DNA of 64,000 nt from Polytrichum commune (Eukaryota > Streptophyta > Polytrichopsida > Polytrichales > Polytrichaceae): positions 45,002,429-45,066,428 of the forward strand of contig OX485804.1 in NCBI GenBank assembly GCA_950295325.1, in the 5' to 3' direction. A program made the position numbers and the translations under genes. Of the stretch, positions 36,150-47,060 are shown piece by piece. Position 1 is the first letter of the stretch; every line of letters starts with the position of its first letter. The notes under the pieces are model-generated. The model ran no database searches. It worked only from the letters and a program-made list of their open reading frames with translations, and had not been told where the DNA came from.

Positions 36150-37117
36150 TGGGCGCATGGAAATCACCGCCGTGAAGGGGAGCAGGCTCTATGGTGATGC
36201 GGATAGTTTCTAACTAGACTGTGTGGATGAGCCATGGTGACGAAGCTGTTAAGTTGCCCCCGGGATTCTCAGTTGTGGCTACAAGTTTGCAGGGGAACAT
36301 TGCTGCCATCGACAATGCTGAGGCTAACATCTATGCTCTCCAGTACCATCCTGAGGTAACATTCGTCTGTAAACCCTCGTTGGCTATGTGCATAATCGTG
36401 GTTGAATTCGTAAGGGTTTAAGGTTGCAAGGGTTTAAGTTGATGCTCCAATTTGTGAGGGTCTGGAGGTTCGAATCTTGCTTTCTGGGGGGGGTTCCTTA
36501 ACCTCTTGTGTGTGGTTGCTATGTCTGCTCACGAGGAGATGGTATCATCGTGGCATGCATTTCGTAGAGAGGATTGCAAATTTTAATTTAAAGAATGTAA
36601 AGAGGCATGATTTCCAATTTGTTAGGGTTTAAATACACTACTCAATCACACCAAAAGTCAGATGTTTTGGAATAGTCAATGTCTCAATAACTTGGATTCA
36701 GTGTCCAGGGGAGATTTTTGAGCACAATTGGTCGATATCCTAGTGTTTCCAAGTCCAACCAGTTACATGTTGACATATTTCAGTTTCTCTTTATTAAATT
36801 TGGGTATATTCTCTAAAGACCTCTGAGATGATTGGTAATTTTTCTGAATTCTTTGAAATTTAACCGAGTATTTCTCAAACTCAACTGGTTCATCTGTAAC
36901 TAGCAGCCAGTTTCTCCCCGTTCATAACTATGTTGCTTCTTTCATGCTTATTTGCTCCCGAAATGCAAGCATCAGGTGAATTGATAATTTATGTTGCATT
37001 CGGCAGGTCACTCATGTTGAGAAGGGAATGGAGACTCTGAGGCATTTTCTGTTGGATGTGGGTGGTATCTCGGCCGACTGGAAATTGCAGGATGTTTTGA
37101 TAGAACAGATAGATAGG
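36141..37117 (+). pseudogene. Captured GMP synthetase fragment (glutamine amidotransferase part)
   Basis: GMP synthetase turns XMP into GMP using glutamine. From about 36141 the peptide QEYGRMEITAVKGSRLYGD fits the amidotransferase domain. After a frame break at 36210-36224 (stop codon and two bases too few), [17 protein letters not shown] and ALQYHPE follow, including the His and Glu of the Cys-His-Glu triad. A GT-AG intron (36356-37006) is retained, so the capture was of genomic DNA and not cDNA. The next exon, 37007-37117, reads VTHVEKGMETLRHFLLDVG and ends in the domain linker before the ATP-pyrophosphatase. The nucleophile Cys region and the whole synthetase half are missing. It cannot make an active enzyme; a functional copy must lie elsewhere. 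Confidence 0.88.
36700..36930 (+). repeat. Family C copy inside the captured GMP synthetase intron
   Basis: Shares GTCCAGGGGAGATTTTTG, CCAGTTACATGTTG, TTTATTAAATTTGGGTA and CTCAAACTCAACTGGTTCAT with copies near 13317, 19486 and 28300. It lies within the retained intron of the GMP synthetase fragment. It either came along with the captured gene or inserted later. Confidence 0.75.
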
Positions 37118-39661
37118 GTAGGACCCATTGTTTGTGGGTAAACCCCTTCTGTGGGTCTTGCCATAGGCCACTCCACCAATGGTATTTGTGTGTAAGGGTG
37201 TTGATGTCAGCGCCCAAAGACAATTTTAGGTACTTGTATTTGGGGAGTGGAGATCAAAAGGGTGCCCTCAGTACTTGCAGCCCCTTGATTTTTTGCCTCA
37301 GCCTCAAAAGGATGGGAAATCCACTTCGGCCCATTGAGCCCAGTGCTATCAAAACTGAGATTCCTCATACTAAGCAGACATGTGCAAAGGCTCTCCCCCT
37401 CCTTGCCTCTTATTCTATTTTGATGTACCTTGGAACTACTGTTTGGTTGATACATTGTCCAAGCACAGTGTTTTAGTGTACTTTGGTATTGCTACATTTT
37501 AATGCTGAGTCAATTTCACTCTAAAATTATTATTACAGTCTATCTGCAAACAAATTCAGGTCAAAGTGCACTCTTAGTCAATTATGGTGGTTGTGACGGT
37601 GAGAGGACACAGTCCTCACAATGAAAGGCTGCGGGGCCTTAAGTTTAGGTGTCTTGCGAGTGCTCTCGCAACATCTCTTTATTCTCATGTTCTTGCATAA
37701 TATGTTCTCATTGAGCAGATAATGTTATGACCACATTAAGGTTATGATATTTAGTTTGAGTAGACTGATTCAGAAAGAATGCACAAAGCCATTGCACATA
37801 GCATCCATTACACGAAGCGATGAGCAATCACATTCTGAACATTTTGATAAATCCTTAGCGTCTCTGCTCACTTGACACTACAGTTGGAGTTTTTAGGTTA
37901 TCTCTAGCTAAGATTTAGTTGGCTTTTCCACCAGCGCTGCTAAGTAGTGCTAAGCCTACCTGGAAGCTTAACTGACACCTTGTAAAACCCATTCTTATTC
38001 AAAAGTAACATCAATGATACAGCTGTGAGAGATACAACATCATACTTAGTTAATGTAGGAGTTGCAGGTCCATTAGATAACATTGACATGATAACGCTCC
38101 ATGTAGCTTGTGGAAAATGTTATTGTTGCCTACCCATTTCTTTACTTATGCAAGTTTTTAAGTACAGAGGACTTCCTGCTTGATTGTGGTAAAAAATATC
38201 TGTCAATGAGGTTACATTTCTGAAATAATATTATCAATGGAAAGCAGTAAACCTTATCTTCATACTCCAATTATTGCGTTGATGTATTGCACATAAGTAC
38301 AAAAGCTCATACTGTGTCCGAATCTATACATTAATGTGTAAGAGGACTTGGGATTTTGAATTGTCCGTCAAACTTTGAAATGATCTCTCACCAGTTTGTC
38401 TCTCTTGATTTTTGGCCCGTCGACTGCTTTATGTCATTTTCATGTTCTGCAACCTGGATGATGTATTGGATAGAAATACTTGACAGGTCATTTTGTGAAA
38501 CCTGAAGGATGCTACCACTTCCTTTGGACAATAAATCTCTGCAATTCACAGGTTTTTGGTCCACCTTGTAGAGAAACACCCAACCCTCAGTACACATGGC
38601 AGTTTATAACCACCTCTCCAAATGGCATCACTCAACCACATGACAGTTGGTGTACTGAGAGATTAAGCGCCACGAGTATTCACGATTTATATCCAATCAA
38701 ATGGAAAATGTAATGTACAATTAGATTTATGGTAGAATATAGCTTCAAAATTCTTCCATATCCAAACAGCTAACTCACCTGAAATCGCCAGCGGCTACGC
38801 TGGATTTCGAGATGTCCTCGAAGAGCAATCCAAAGAACCATCACATCTAGTTAATTTTGCTATTGAATGGTATTGTTAAGACCTGTCTTCAACTGGTTCA
38901 CCCAAAACTGAACAATAGGAGATAACTTGTGAAACAGGACTGTAACTCTGAGACGACTTATGCACTGACAGAAGAATGGGAGATGCGGGATTGTTAGCAA
39001 AAGAGGTAAAGAAGAGCATTCACAGGTTTTCAATTGGAAGAAAATTGGTCAACTTTCTATGAACCAAAGCAATCTCCAGCTACCATCCACAATCGATCAC
39101 ATTTGAAGAATTTGACAACCAAAATCTATTGGAACACATCCCTAACTCTTGCCCTTCTGCAATACACCGCCGAAGGACATCCTGACCTCATTTTGAACGC
39201 AATCACCTGAGGACCTTACGTAACGCCAAATCTCAGCTCATGACCAATGCAATTGTCAATTTGAAGAACCATGTTACGGAGACATCGTCATATCATCAGG
39301 CCTCCTACTATACTTTCAAAACACGACGGCAACTGCAAAACCGCATGAATCAGGTGCTTATTCAGTGACACGAGACTGAGGTGAGGGAGAGACGAGCAAG
39401 AATACATTGAGGTAAAAATGACAAATTTGGGTTTTCTTGTCAAAAGAAGAAATACTTCATTTCATATCCAAGTACGTCGCCCGGCCATCAGAGGCATCCC
39501 TCTGTGGCCCAGCACAAATTAAGTTGGCTGCTTGAGTGGAGAGAGAGTCAGAGTACCGAAGGCAAAAAACTACAACCAAGCCGGCCAAATCCAAAACTGA
39601 ACTCATCAATCCAAGGACATGATGCTTCTGTGGAGTGCTCGCTTACTAACTAATCCTCATT
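37118..39661. other. Pack-MULE interior, unassigned
   Basis: No long open frame or transposase motif. The sequence right after 37117 begins GTAGG, the natural donor of the captured exon, so part of the following DNA is probably GMP synthetase intron. The source of the rest is unknown. Confidence 0.5.
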
Positions 39662-39961
39662 TCAGCACAGATAGGAGCGGCGGTCATTTTGAGTAATGAG
39701 ATTCTCCAGAGACCTGTTGCCTCCATCATTGAGCCAGTTCCTGAACTCCTGCTATTGTGCCTTTGCAATTTCTCGCTTATTAGACCTTATCGCCGCATTC
39801 AGCAGCCTCCAGACCTCTGCTCTGCCAAAATTGTGACCCGGTACGGACGCGTACTGCTGTACATCGTCTCCGAAACTTGCCCCTTTCTGCAGCTGCACTG
39901 GCGAATGAGGAAATCCATGTCCTCGATGTCCACAGGCTCGTTCATTGACCAAACCTAGCAT
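39662..39961 (-). pseudogene. Degraded coding fragment of unknown origin in the Pack-MULE
   Basis: On the minus strand one frame runs from about 39961 to a stop at 39662, interrupted only by a TAG near 39750. It has coding-like composition: FGDDVQQYASVPGHNF, AEVWRLLNAAIRSNKREIAK, then QEFRNWLNDGGNRSLENL. Upstream, a different frame begins MNEPVDIEDMDFLIRQC, suggesting a frame shift between the two parts. I do not recognise the family. It is probably a second captured gene piece, opposite in orientation to the GMP synthetase fragment. Confidence 0.5.
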
Positions 39962-41095
39962 CAGAGAACTTCACAAATGCATCGCTCTGCCCTTCGAGTT
40001 GCTGACAATAGAAGTTGGCGCTCAAACAGGGGACGCATCCAATCACCACCCAGCGCCATTCAATGACAATCCCTACTTGAACTTGGCAGTACCCTGAACC
40101 CAAAACCCTAAACCCTTTTAATTCGTGTTGATAACAACTACGTTTCTTAGCAGTGTTGCCGGTGAACAGCTATGTAATTTGGATTTATCACCATGATCAA
40201 CCCCAACATGTCTTTGGTAATCTTTGAAATTATGGGGCCTCTGTGACTTGCTTTCTACACCACTTTCCACGCACATTGGGTTGATATTTCTCATTCACTT
40301 CATTACAGGAAGATACTCAATGGTTTGAAAACAACATGAATAAATCAACAAAACTAGGGCATCTTCAACTCAGGTGGCAATACAATCACATTGCAATATA
40401 AAAGTATCAAGGATTGGAGTTAAGGGAAGTGCGGCCTCACCACCTGCGTGACAGTGGTGAACACTGCCTCCTGGAGCAACAATGCGAGCTGGGGAGGTGC
40501 AGTTTGATGAAGTATTTTGCTCATTAATTCAATGTTCGGCGAATTGGATGCCCGACACTCGGTAATTTGAGCTAAGCAGGTAGACGGAGGGGCAATCTTA
40601 CTTGCATGGCTGTCAATCGGCCACTTCGTATGCAATAGTCGGTGTCATCCGTAAAAGATGAAGTCCTCCAGAATGAAATATGACAAGATTTGAAAGCACA
40701 CGACATTTCTGCAAGCAAGAGTTACCAACAAATTCCAAGAACCCTCAGCACTTGTAGAACTCCACTTCCACGAAAAGCAAACGATTTACTCAATCAGCAT
40801 AAGCTCAAAACCAATCTATTACATTCTCTTGAGACTATTTACAAGGACGGTGAGCAAAAATCTGAAAGTCTTCTTCCGTTTCCATAGAGAATACGTACCA
40901 AGAAGGCAGGGGCAATTGGCTCGTGAAGCCCATGTGGCCCAAATTCAGACCCTGTGGCCCAAATTCAGATTCCGCCACGAATTCCCGCGACTTAAGCATC
41001 GATCACACCACTGATGAACTGCAGATTCGTGACTTAAGCCTCGATCACATCACTGATGAACTGCATATTATCCAAGCTTGGGGGGCCCTACAAAG
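39962..41095. other. Pack-MULE interior, right part
   Basis: Short frames only. A small direct duplication lies near 40935-40970 (GTGGCCCAAATTCAGA twice), and another near 41000-41060 (CGATCACA.CACTGATGAACTGCA twice). Confidence 0.5.
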
Positions 41096-41399
41096 TACTC
41101 CTGGCTCTCCGCATGGGTCACTGTCCCACAAATCACAACAAATGCAAACAGGAGCGACAATCTTAGTGCGAAGACAAACTCACAAGCTTCTTGAGGTGGG
41201 GAGCTTCGGCGTCGGGGCGTGTGTAGCCAAGCTGCTTGGGATGGGGAGCTTGCATGCGGGGCCTGGCCGGGCATGACGGCCCGGGTATCGGCTCTCGTTC
41301 CCATGAGCACGGAAATTTGCGGGCAGTGAATGAGGGCAGGGAAGCACATCTGCCCGGGGCGAGGCGGGGGGCCTGGGCAGATGTGATCTAGCCCTGGGC
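41096..41399 (-). repeat. Right terminal inverted repeat of the Pack-MULE
   Basis: 304 bp, the inverted partner of 35829-36149. It lacks the 17-bp internal duplication seen on the left. Confidence 0.93.
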
Positions 41400-41408
41400 C
41401 TCGTAGTG
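41400..41408. repeat. 9-bp target site duplication, right
   Basis: CTCGTAGTG, identical to 35820-35828. Confidence 0.93.
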
Positions 41409-42540
41409 TCAGATGATTAGCAAATCCCAATCGTGCCCGTGGCCACTGTCCTGATAATTTTCAGAGCTCATTTGAATATCCTATTCATTGTCAAAGGGAG
41501 CTTCTCTTGTCATTATATGATATAGAGGTCTCCCAATCATGTTGACTACTGCATTAAGAATGGTTAACATTTTTTTGAGCATTTAGTTCAATTTTTTTTT
41601 AACACACATCTTTTTGATGTACGCTCTTAGATTCATACTCAATCATACACCGCTCAAATATAGGTGTCCGTTTAAGTTTGGCATGTGCAAGATTGGCACT
41701 TGGCACCCTTGCATACATATACACATTTTGGCAACCAACTGATAGCTGTCAGTTTAGGGCAACAAGGGCAGGTGGACGTTGACGCAATCACTGTTGTAAA
41801 GTTGCAAAACGATCAGCCATTAACAATGGCATGTTGAGAAAATTGTTAAATGGGTTGAGACATTGTTTCATATGCACCAAAGCAATGGACCAGGACGGCA
41901 TAGGCCCAAACTAGTTTATTATATGATTTGGAACTTTGGAATGGCTAGGGCACATGGGCGTTGATGCGGACATCGTTTCATGGTTTCAAAATGGTTGGCC
42001 GTTGAACAAACCATGCACAAGACATTAATTCATATGCTCATGTGCAACAAGTCCAGTGCTTAATATTATATTGGGTGTTTCATTATATTAATAGTAACTT
42101 GTAGCACAACCCCCAAAAAACAACCACCTAAAAAAACACATAAGATTTGGAGCCTAAATCCAAAATTTATCCCAAAGTTGAGAAATAAAACAAAAGCTTT
42201 CAAAAACATCCTCTACACTACACTAGCGAAGCCCCCTCACTAGTACGTAGGGGGGACCCTCCCGCCCCAAAATGTGGTGGAGTTGCCACTCCCACTAGAC
42301 GCCAATGGTAATTGTGGTGGCCATCATTGCCAACTACAACAAGCATCTGTAGCAACTAGCGTCCGGGTGACAATAACAAAAAAGCCAATGCTAGAATGGA
42401 CAACAATTGCAGCAGCCCAGCCACCACCAGCACAATCAGGCACACCAACAACTAGATCCTCGTCTAGCGCCTTCAAAACTCTTTCAAAGCGAAATCAACA
42501 ATGTCTCCCTCCATCTCCAACATCCTCAAAATCATGAAGT
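41409..42540. other. Non-genic stretch with a diverged family A relative
   Basis: About 41440-41670 resembles the diverged family A copies near 1300-2130 (GTTGACTA, CACTCAAATATAGGTGTCCG). The frame at 42274-42537 (87 codons, Ser/Thr/Pro-rich C-terminus) has no recognisable domain. Confidence 0.4.
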
Positions 42541-42559
42541 GTGCGATTAATTGCTCTCT

Positions 42560-43260
42560 CTTCCACATGGTGGTCAAGCATATTTTTATGCATTGAAATT
42601 CCTCATGTTAGACACGCCGGTGATCGTATCAAAGGTTACATTCGAGATGTCTTCCATTTGATCATCGTGAAGATTTATGATGATTTTCTATATGGAAGGA
42701 GCTCACCTCACATCCATGCCCATGAACCTCAATGGTATCACGTTGGATTGGGGTAAAATTGGCCACTCTTGCACATGTGAAACAAAGTGACAGCGAGACT
42801 AACACCCAAGTGCTTCTTTGTACAAAACTGCGCTCATTGATGAGCCTTTTGTAAGACGTTGCCATGAGAGAGACTCACACAATGTTCAAACCAACCTTTC
42901 CAAACTTCACGTACTCCATTTTACCATTAATCATATCTTCTGTCGATATTGTGATGAACAAACTCAAATGCTCCTCCCATTGTCTTTCATGCAATAACCG
43001 ATCATGCCCTTGAACATATGCAAACCCGTCGGAGGAGTCCCATCCCATCCCAAACAAACCTTGATTTGTTTGTTCAACACAAGTAGACTACTAAAATTCC
43101 CCTTCACCATCATTTGGAAATGCTTGTGGGTCAAAGCTCCACCCCTCTCCACAGAGCACAACCGGGCAATGCAATGATCCTCGATCAAGCGCCTCAAATT
43201 CATAAGTAACACAATGTCAACATCCACACCTCCCACTGCGATTGTCCCGGAAGCCTCAAT
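42560..43260 (-). pseudogene. Decayed HUH/Rep-like endonuclease fragment
   Basis: On the minus strand the frame from 43236 to 42964 contains LTHKHFQMMVKG and, about 45 residues later, GYCMKDNG. An H-x-H motif flanked by hydrophobic residues, followed by a Y-x-x-K motif, is the layout of HUH rolling-circle replication initiators (Rep proteins of small circular DNA viruses and some transposons). The frame changes after GYCMKDNG: the continuation (ISTEDMINGKMEYVKFGK) is in another frame, which stops at 42875. Homology-like sequence fades toward 42560. With frame breaks and no helicase domain it is inactive. It could be an integrated virus-like sequence or an HUH transposon; the sequence alone does not decide. 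Confidence 0.5.
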
Positions 43261-44228
43261 GTACTTTTAACATGCACGTGTTAGCTCTTGTGCTTGAGAG
43301 CGAGCAAGAGCACGCATTATAGAGCCATGCCACAAATTCAAAGGAACACACCAAAGGAGAAGAAGGATCATGCACAAACATGCAACAAAGAAACACAACA
43401 ACGACCATCACAAACAAAGTCATTGCAGCACCAAAAGCGACCACCTACGTTGTGCAGAGGTTTCCCAGCCTGTAGCTTGCCACTTGTTTCCTGTCCCACC
43501 ACCGTCCATGTCAATTGCCAGCCTGTAAACACCTAAAACCCAACACCCCACCCTCACACCCAATCCCCTATTAGCCCTCAACGTTAGTGTGAACTAGCAC
43601 AACCTAGCCAATGCATGCAACGAGGGCTTATATATTGGAGCAACACATACCCAAATTAATATACTACTAGGGATCTCAGGTTAGAGCATGAGATATGACA
43701 GTTAGAAGCCAATTTGTACGGTCAAAGAAGAACATGGTGACACACAATGCTTGCCACAATGGTCGTCGTTGTAGGTGGTCTCCCACAAGTGCCACATGCA
43801 CATGCACTGGCCTGACTTAGTGGTTTTCTAAATTAATAAAATTTGAAGGCTAATATGATGTGTAGTTGGTTCTAGCAAGTTTGTTGTGACTCTACATCTA
43901 TTTTACAAATCTTTTAGATTAGCATGTGCACTTGTGGTAGATAAATGCATGGATATGTACATGAGTAGACAAGTGGGTGTGTTAATCGATAGGAAGGTCA
44001 CAAAATACTTGCAAAGTGTTCAATCCAAACCTCCATCCCACCTCAAATGCACCACCTTGCCATGCCATTTGCCATGGTCATGTGGTGGACAACAACAAAC
44101 AAGCGTATACATCATTTGTATCAAAGATAACACCCCCTAGTTGCAACATCCAATTACATCATTTGAAGATCATCAAGTACATGGAAAGCTAGATTTTTAA
44201 TACATAAGTCTCCCCCTAACGCAACAAA
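43261..44228. other. Non-genic stretch
   Basis: Short frames on both strands with no domain. No transposon ends recognised. Confidence 0.35.
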
Positions 44229-44460
44229 ATTGATGCGTACAAATGTACCTCTCATTCTTCCAACATAAATGCCATGTAATAGTATGTAACACGATGATTA
44301 CCTTTTAAAAGACTAATTGACACCGGAATTAGTTCCGAAATCCCCGAAGTGATCTTATGGGATGCAATTGAGATGGAATAATCATAAAGCCATAGAAGGC
44401 TTACTTTTAACATAGATGGATGAGAGGTACGCTCATGCACAACAATTCCTTCTCTCTTCC
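44229..44460. repeat. Diverged family E relative
   Basis: The right part (ATGAGAGGTACGCTCATGCA, then ATTCCTTCTCTCTTCC) matches the right end of family E copies 1 and 2. The left part carries an inverted ACCTCTCATTCTTCCAACAT. Confidence 0.5.
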
Positions 44461-46329
44461 CTGTGCTGAGTTCCATAAATAGCTAAGTCTACCTTAACCT
44501 GAGAAGAGCTTCTTTTGACTTTTTGAAAACCTGTTACATCAAAGTCCAAAATAGTAATCAACTCAAAAGAACTTTAGAATGCTTGACCTATTGGACTGTT
44601 CAATCATTCAATGTTACAAAACTGTAGAAATCGTTTTCTGACCTTTCACGAGCACAATTTGAGGAGCTTTAATCAGGATACGAATAAAGTTTGCAGGATG
44701 GGTTTCTTTGACTTTTCTATCAGAACAAACCACTGTTTAATCCATGGACTGCTAGGTACCTGTTACCAAGTTTATCTCTACCTCCAAAAACCCACATTAT
44801 CAGCCACTTTGCAGATCACCTGGAATCTTTGCAGGAAGAATGTGACGGCCATGAGTTGCACTTGTCATGGAGTTTACAAGTTACTGTGGGAGTGAAAGCT
44901 CAACATCATGAAAACCTCATAAGTATATATATACCAGTACTATACAAATAGGGTAATTGATGCTGGTTATTTGAAGTCCTAAATATTTTATTGAGTTCTT
45001 GTAATCTTTCTGATGAGACCCACTGATTAGAAGTTGGTAACCACATTCCACACTTTTTTAAAATTTTGTTACCACAGTAACAAAATATATGGGTAAAGAG
45101 GCAACCTATTCACAAAGGCAACCTTATTGCACATATAAGTGCAGTCATTGCTACAAGCAATTGCTGAAAGTCTAAATTGACCATTCCAAGTCCAGGCACT
45201 TCATCCAAAAATGTGTCTCCGTGGCTTGGGAAAAGAGAAACTATACTATACAGTGCCAATGCAGATCTTGGATCGAAACAAATGTCACGATGTCAGAACT
45301 TCCTGAAAATGAGAAATCTCTTAGTAGAAAACTGCTGTGATATAACTTGACATGTACACATGTAATCTGCCAGATATGAAACATACATGTCCATGCTCAT
45401 GAATCCCTGTATTTTTTTCAACAAATGAGAGCATGGTAAATCATGATTGTGATATTAAATATGACACCAATGACACACAAACTCTCCTCTTAAGAGGTAG
45501 ACTAAAAAGCACATCAACAGAGTAGCACTTTAGAAATGATATGGGCTAATTAAAAAATTGCCATTCTCTTGAGGAAATAGCAGAATTTCATTGACCAAGT
45601 AACATATTTCAGAAATGTCACCGAAAGGCATAACAAATGTATGTACAAGGTTCAGCTCACAAGGTTCTTGTACCTGGTGAGCCAATGCAAATCATGACAA
45701 AAGTTGGGGCAAGCAAGACAGTAAGCTCGACTACGCAGTAGTGTAACCTACAGGATATTCTACACCATGAACTAGTGGAGTGTACTCTATCTCTGTAAAT
45801 GTGACACACAATGTAGGTTCCCAGTGTTACAAACCGGGTGATGGTTCTAAAAGGCTAAAGGCTTGATTGATGATGGTTGACGTTCATTAAGCCTAGCTCC
45901 AGAACAAAAGCTGTGAGACACCCTCAATACTCACATTTGCGATGACTAATCATTTCACTTTCTCATCATTTCAAATTCCTGAACCACCACCTCTCCCTCC
46001 CTTAAGTCGGTGCCAGAAACAAAAACAAAGTACAAGAGCCTGCTCTGTACAGAAGTGTACCTATACAGTTGGAAAAGGCTGTACTGAGGAGGAAATGTCA
46101 AATTCCATCAAGGGTGCCAAATCTTCTCATCCGAGAGGCGCTTTGTTGACTTCATAAGAACAGCCTTGGGTCGTAAATTGTTAGGAAGAGAAGCTCTTCC
46201 ACTTATATCCTGGCAAACCCGATTTTAGGAGGTACACAGGGCAATGAAGCTGTTGTCTTATCACATACAAAGCCTTTCGACATGTGCCGATAAAGGAAGA
46301 ATGGTAGTGACCTCTTGCAATGGATGTTG
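44461..46329. other. Spacer downstream of the receptor kinase gene
   Basis: No gene, RNA or clear transposon recognised. AT-rich with short frames only. Confidence 0.4.
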
Positions 46330-46369
46330 TTTCTCTACACCAAGATGGCCAAGGAAAAAAGAGAATCCA

Positions 46370-47060
46370 ATGTGTCCTTGATGAAGTCTGCATGATTCTC
46401 TCCCCATGAATCCACCGCCATAGACTTGCATCTTGTGGGGTTCTTACAAAACTGGTGCAAGAAAACATTGAAACAGCAAACTCACAGATCCAGGAGACCT
46501 GCAGTCGCATACTTGTAATGCCCTCAAACACGCAAGGCCTTTGCAACAACAGCAGGCTCCAAGCTCCTTCGGAATACAAATGGGTTGAAGGTGTCCAAAT
46601 TTCTCGTGTGATTCTAATATCCTGAAATCTCATAAAATTCAACCCTGATCTTGACGAGGCTCTGCAAATTGGAGTAGTTCCGTGGTCTAGTAGAAACCCA
46701 GAGTTTTCATGAGTATCTTAACCAAAGTCAGAACATGTCAGAATCAAGTGTCTCCTTCTTGAAGTCTGGATGACTCCCCTTGTACATTTTCCATTGACTT
46801 GCAACTCATGGGAATCTCACAAAACTGATGGCAAGAAAAAAAATCTCAAGCAGCAACTCCCAGAAGCACAAGACCTGCTGTCAGATGCCCGACGCCCTTG
46901 AACACGAGGCCATTGCAACAGTCTCAGTTGTGAATCGAATCGGTTGAATGTGTGCAAATTTCTTGTGTGATTCTTATATCCTGAAATTTCGTGAAATTCA
47001 ACCCTGATCTTGAGGAGGCTCTGCATTTGGAGTACATTCGTCATCTGGTGGAAACCCTGA
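46370..47060. repeat. Tandem duplication of the receptor-kinase 3' end
   Basis: About 46375-46690 and 46750-47060 are diverged direct copies with a 359-bp offset; for example AACCCTGATCTTGA.GAGGCTC lies at 46641 and 47000. The inner copy includes the last codons and stop of the receptor kinase. The outer copy is a decayed relic in what should be 3' UTR or downstream sequence. Confidence 0.85.

Larger units (their letters stand above)
35829..41399. mobile_element. Pack-MULE: Mutator-like element carrying host gene fragments
   Basis: The long terminal inverted repeats (left 35829-36149, right 41096-41399) start GCCCAGGGCTAGATCACATC. The identical 9-bp duplication CTCGTAGTG flanks both sides, the hallmark of Mutator-like transposition. 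The element is 5571 bp. No MURA-type transposase frame is visible. Instead it contains a two-exon piece of a GMP synthetase gene (36141-37117) and a second degraded coding fragment (39662-39961). The perfect target duplication and near-identical ends argue for a recent insertion. The left end lies 383 bp upstream of the RSPH10B-like start codon, where it could affect that promoter. Confidence 0.92.

Noticed and set aside
41068-41430. 120-codon minus-strand ORF in the right terminal repeat
   Set aside because: It is the mirror image of the frame in the left terminal repeat; the sequence is a transposon end and the frame has no domain.
43256-43444. Hydrophobic 62-codon ORF as a membrane protein
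   Set aside because: Short, isolated, no start context and adjacent to decayed sequence.
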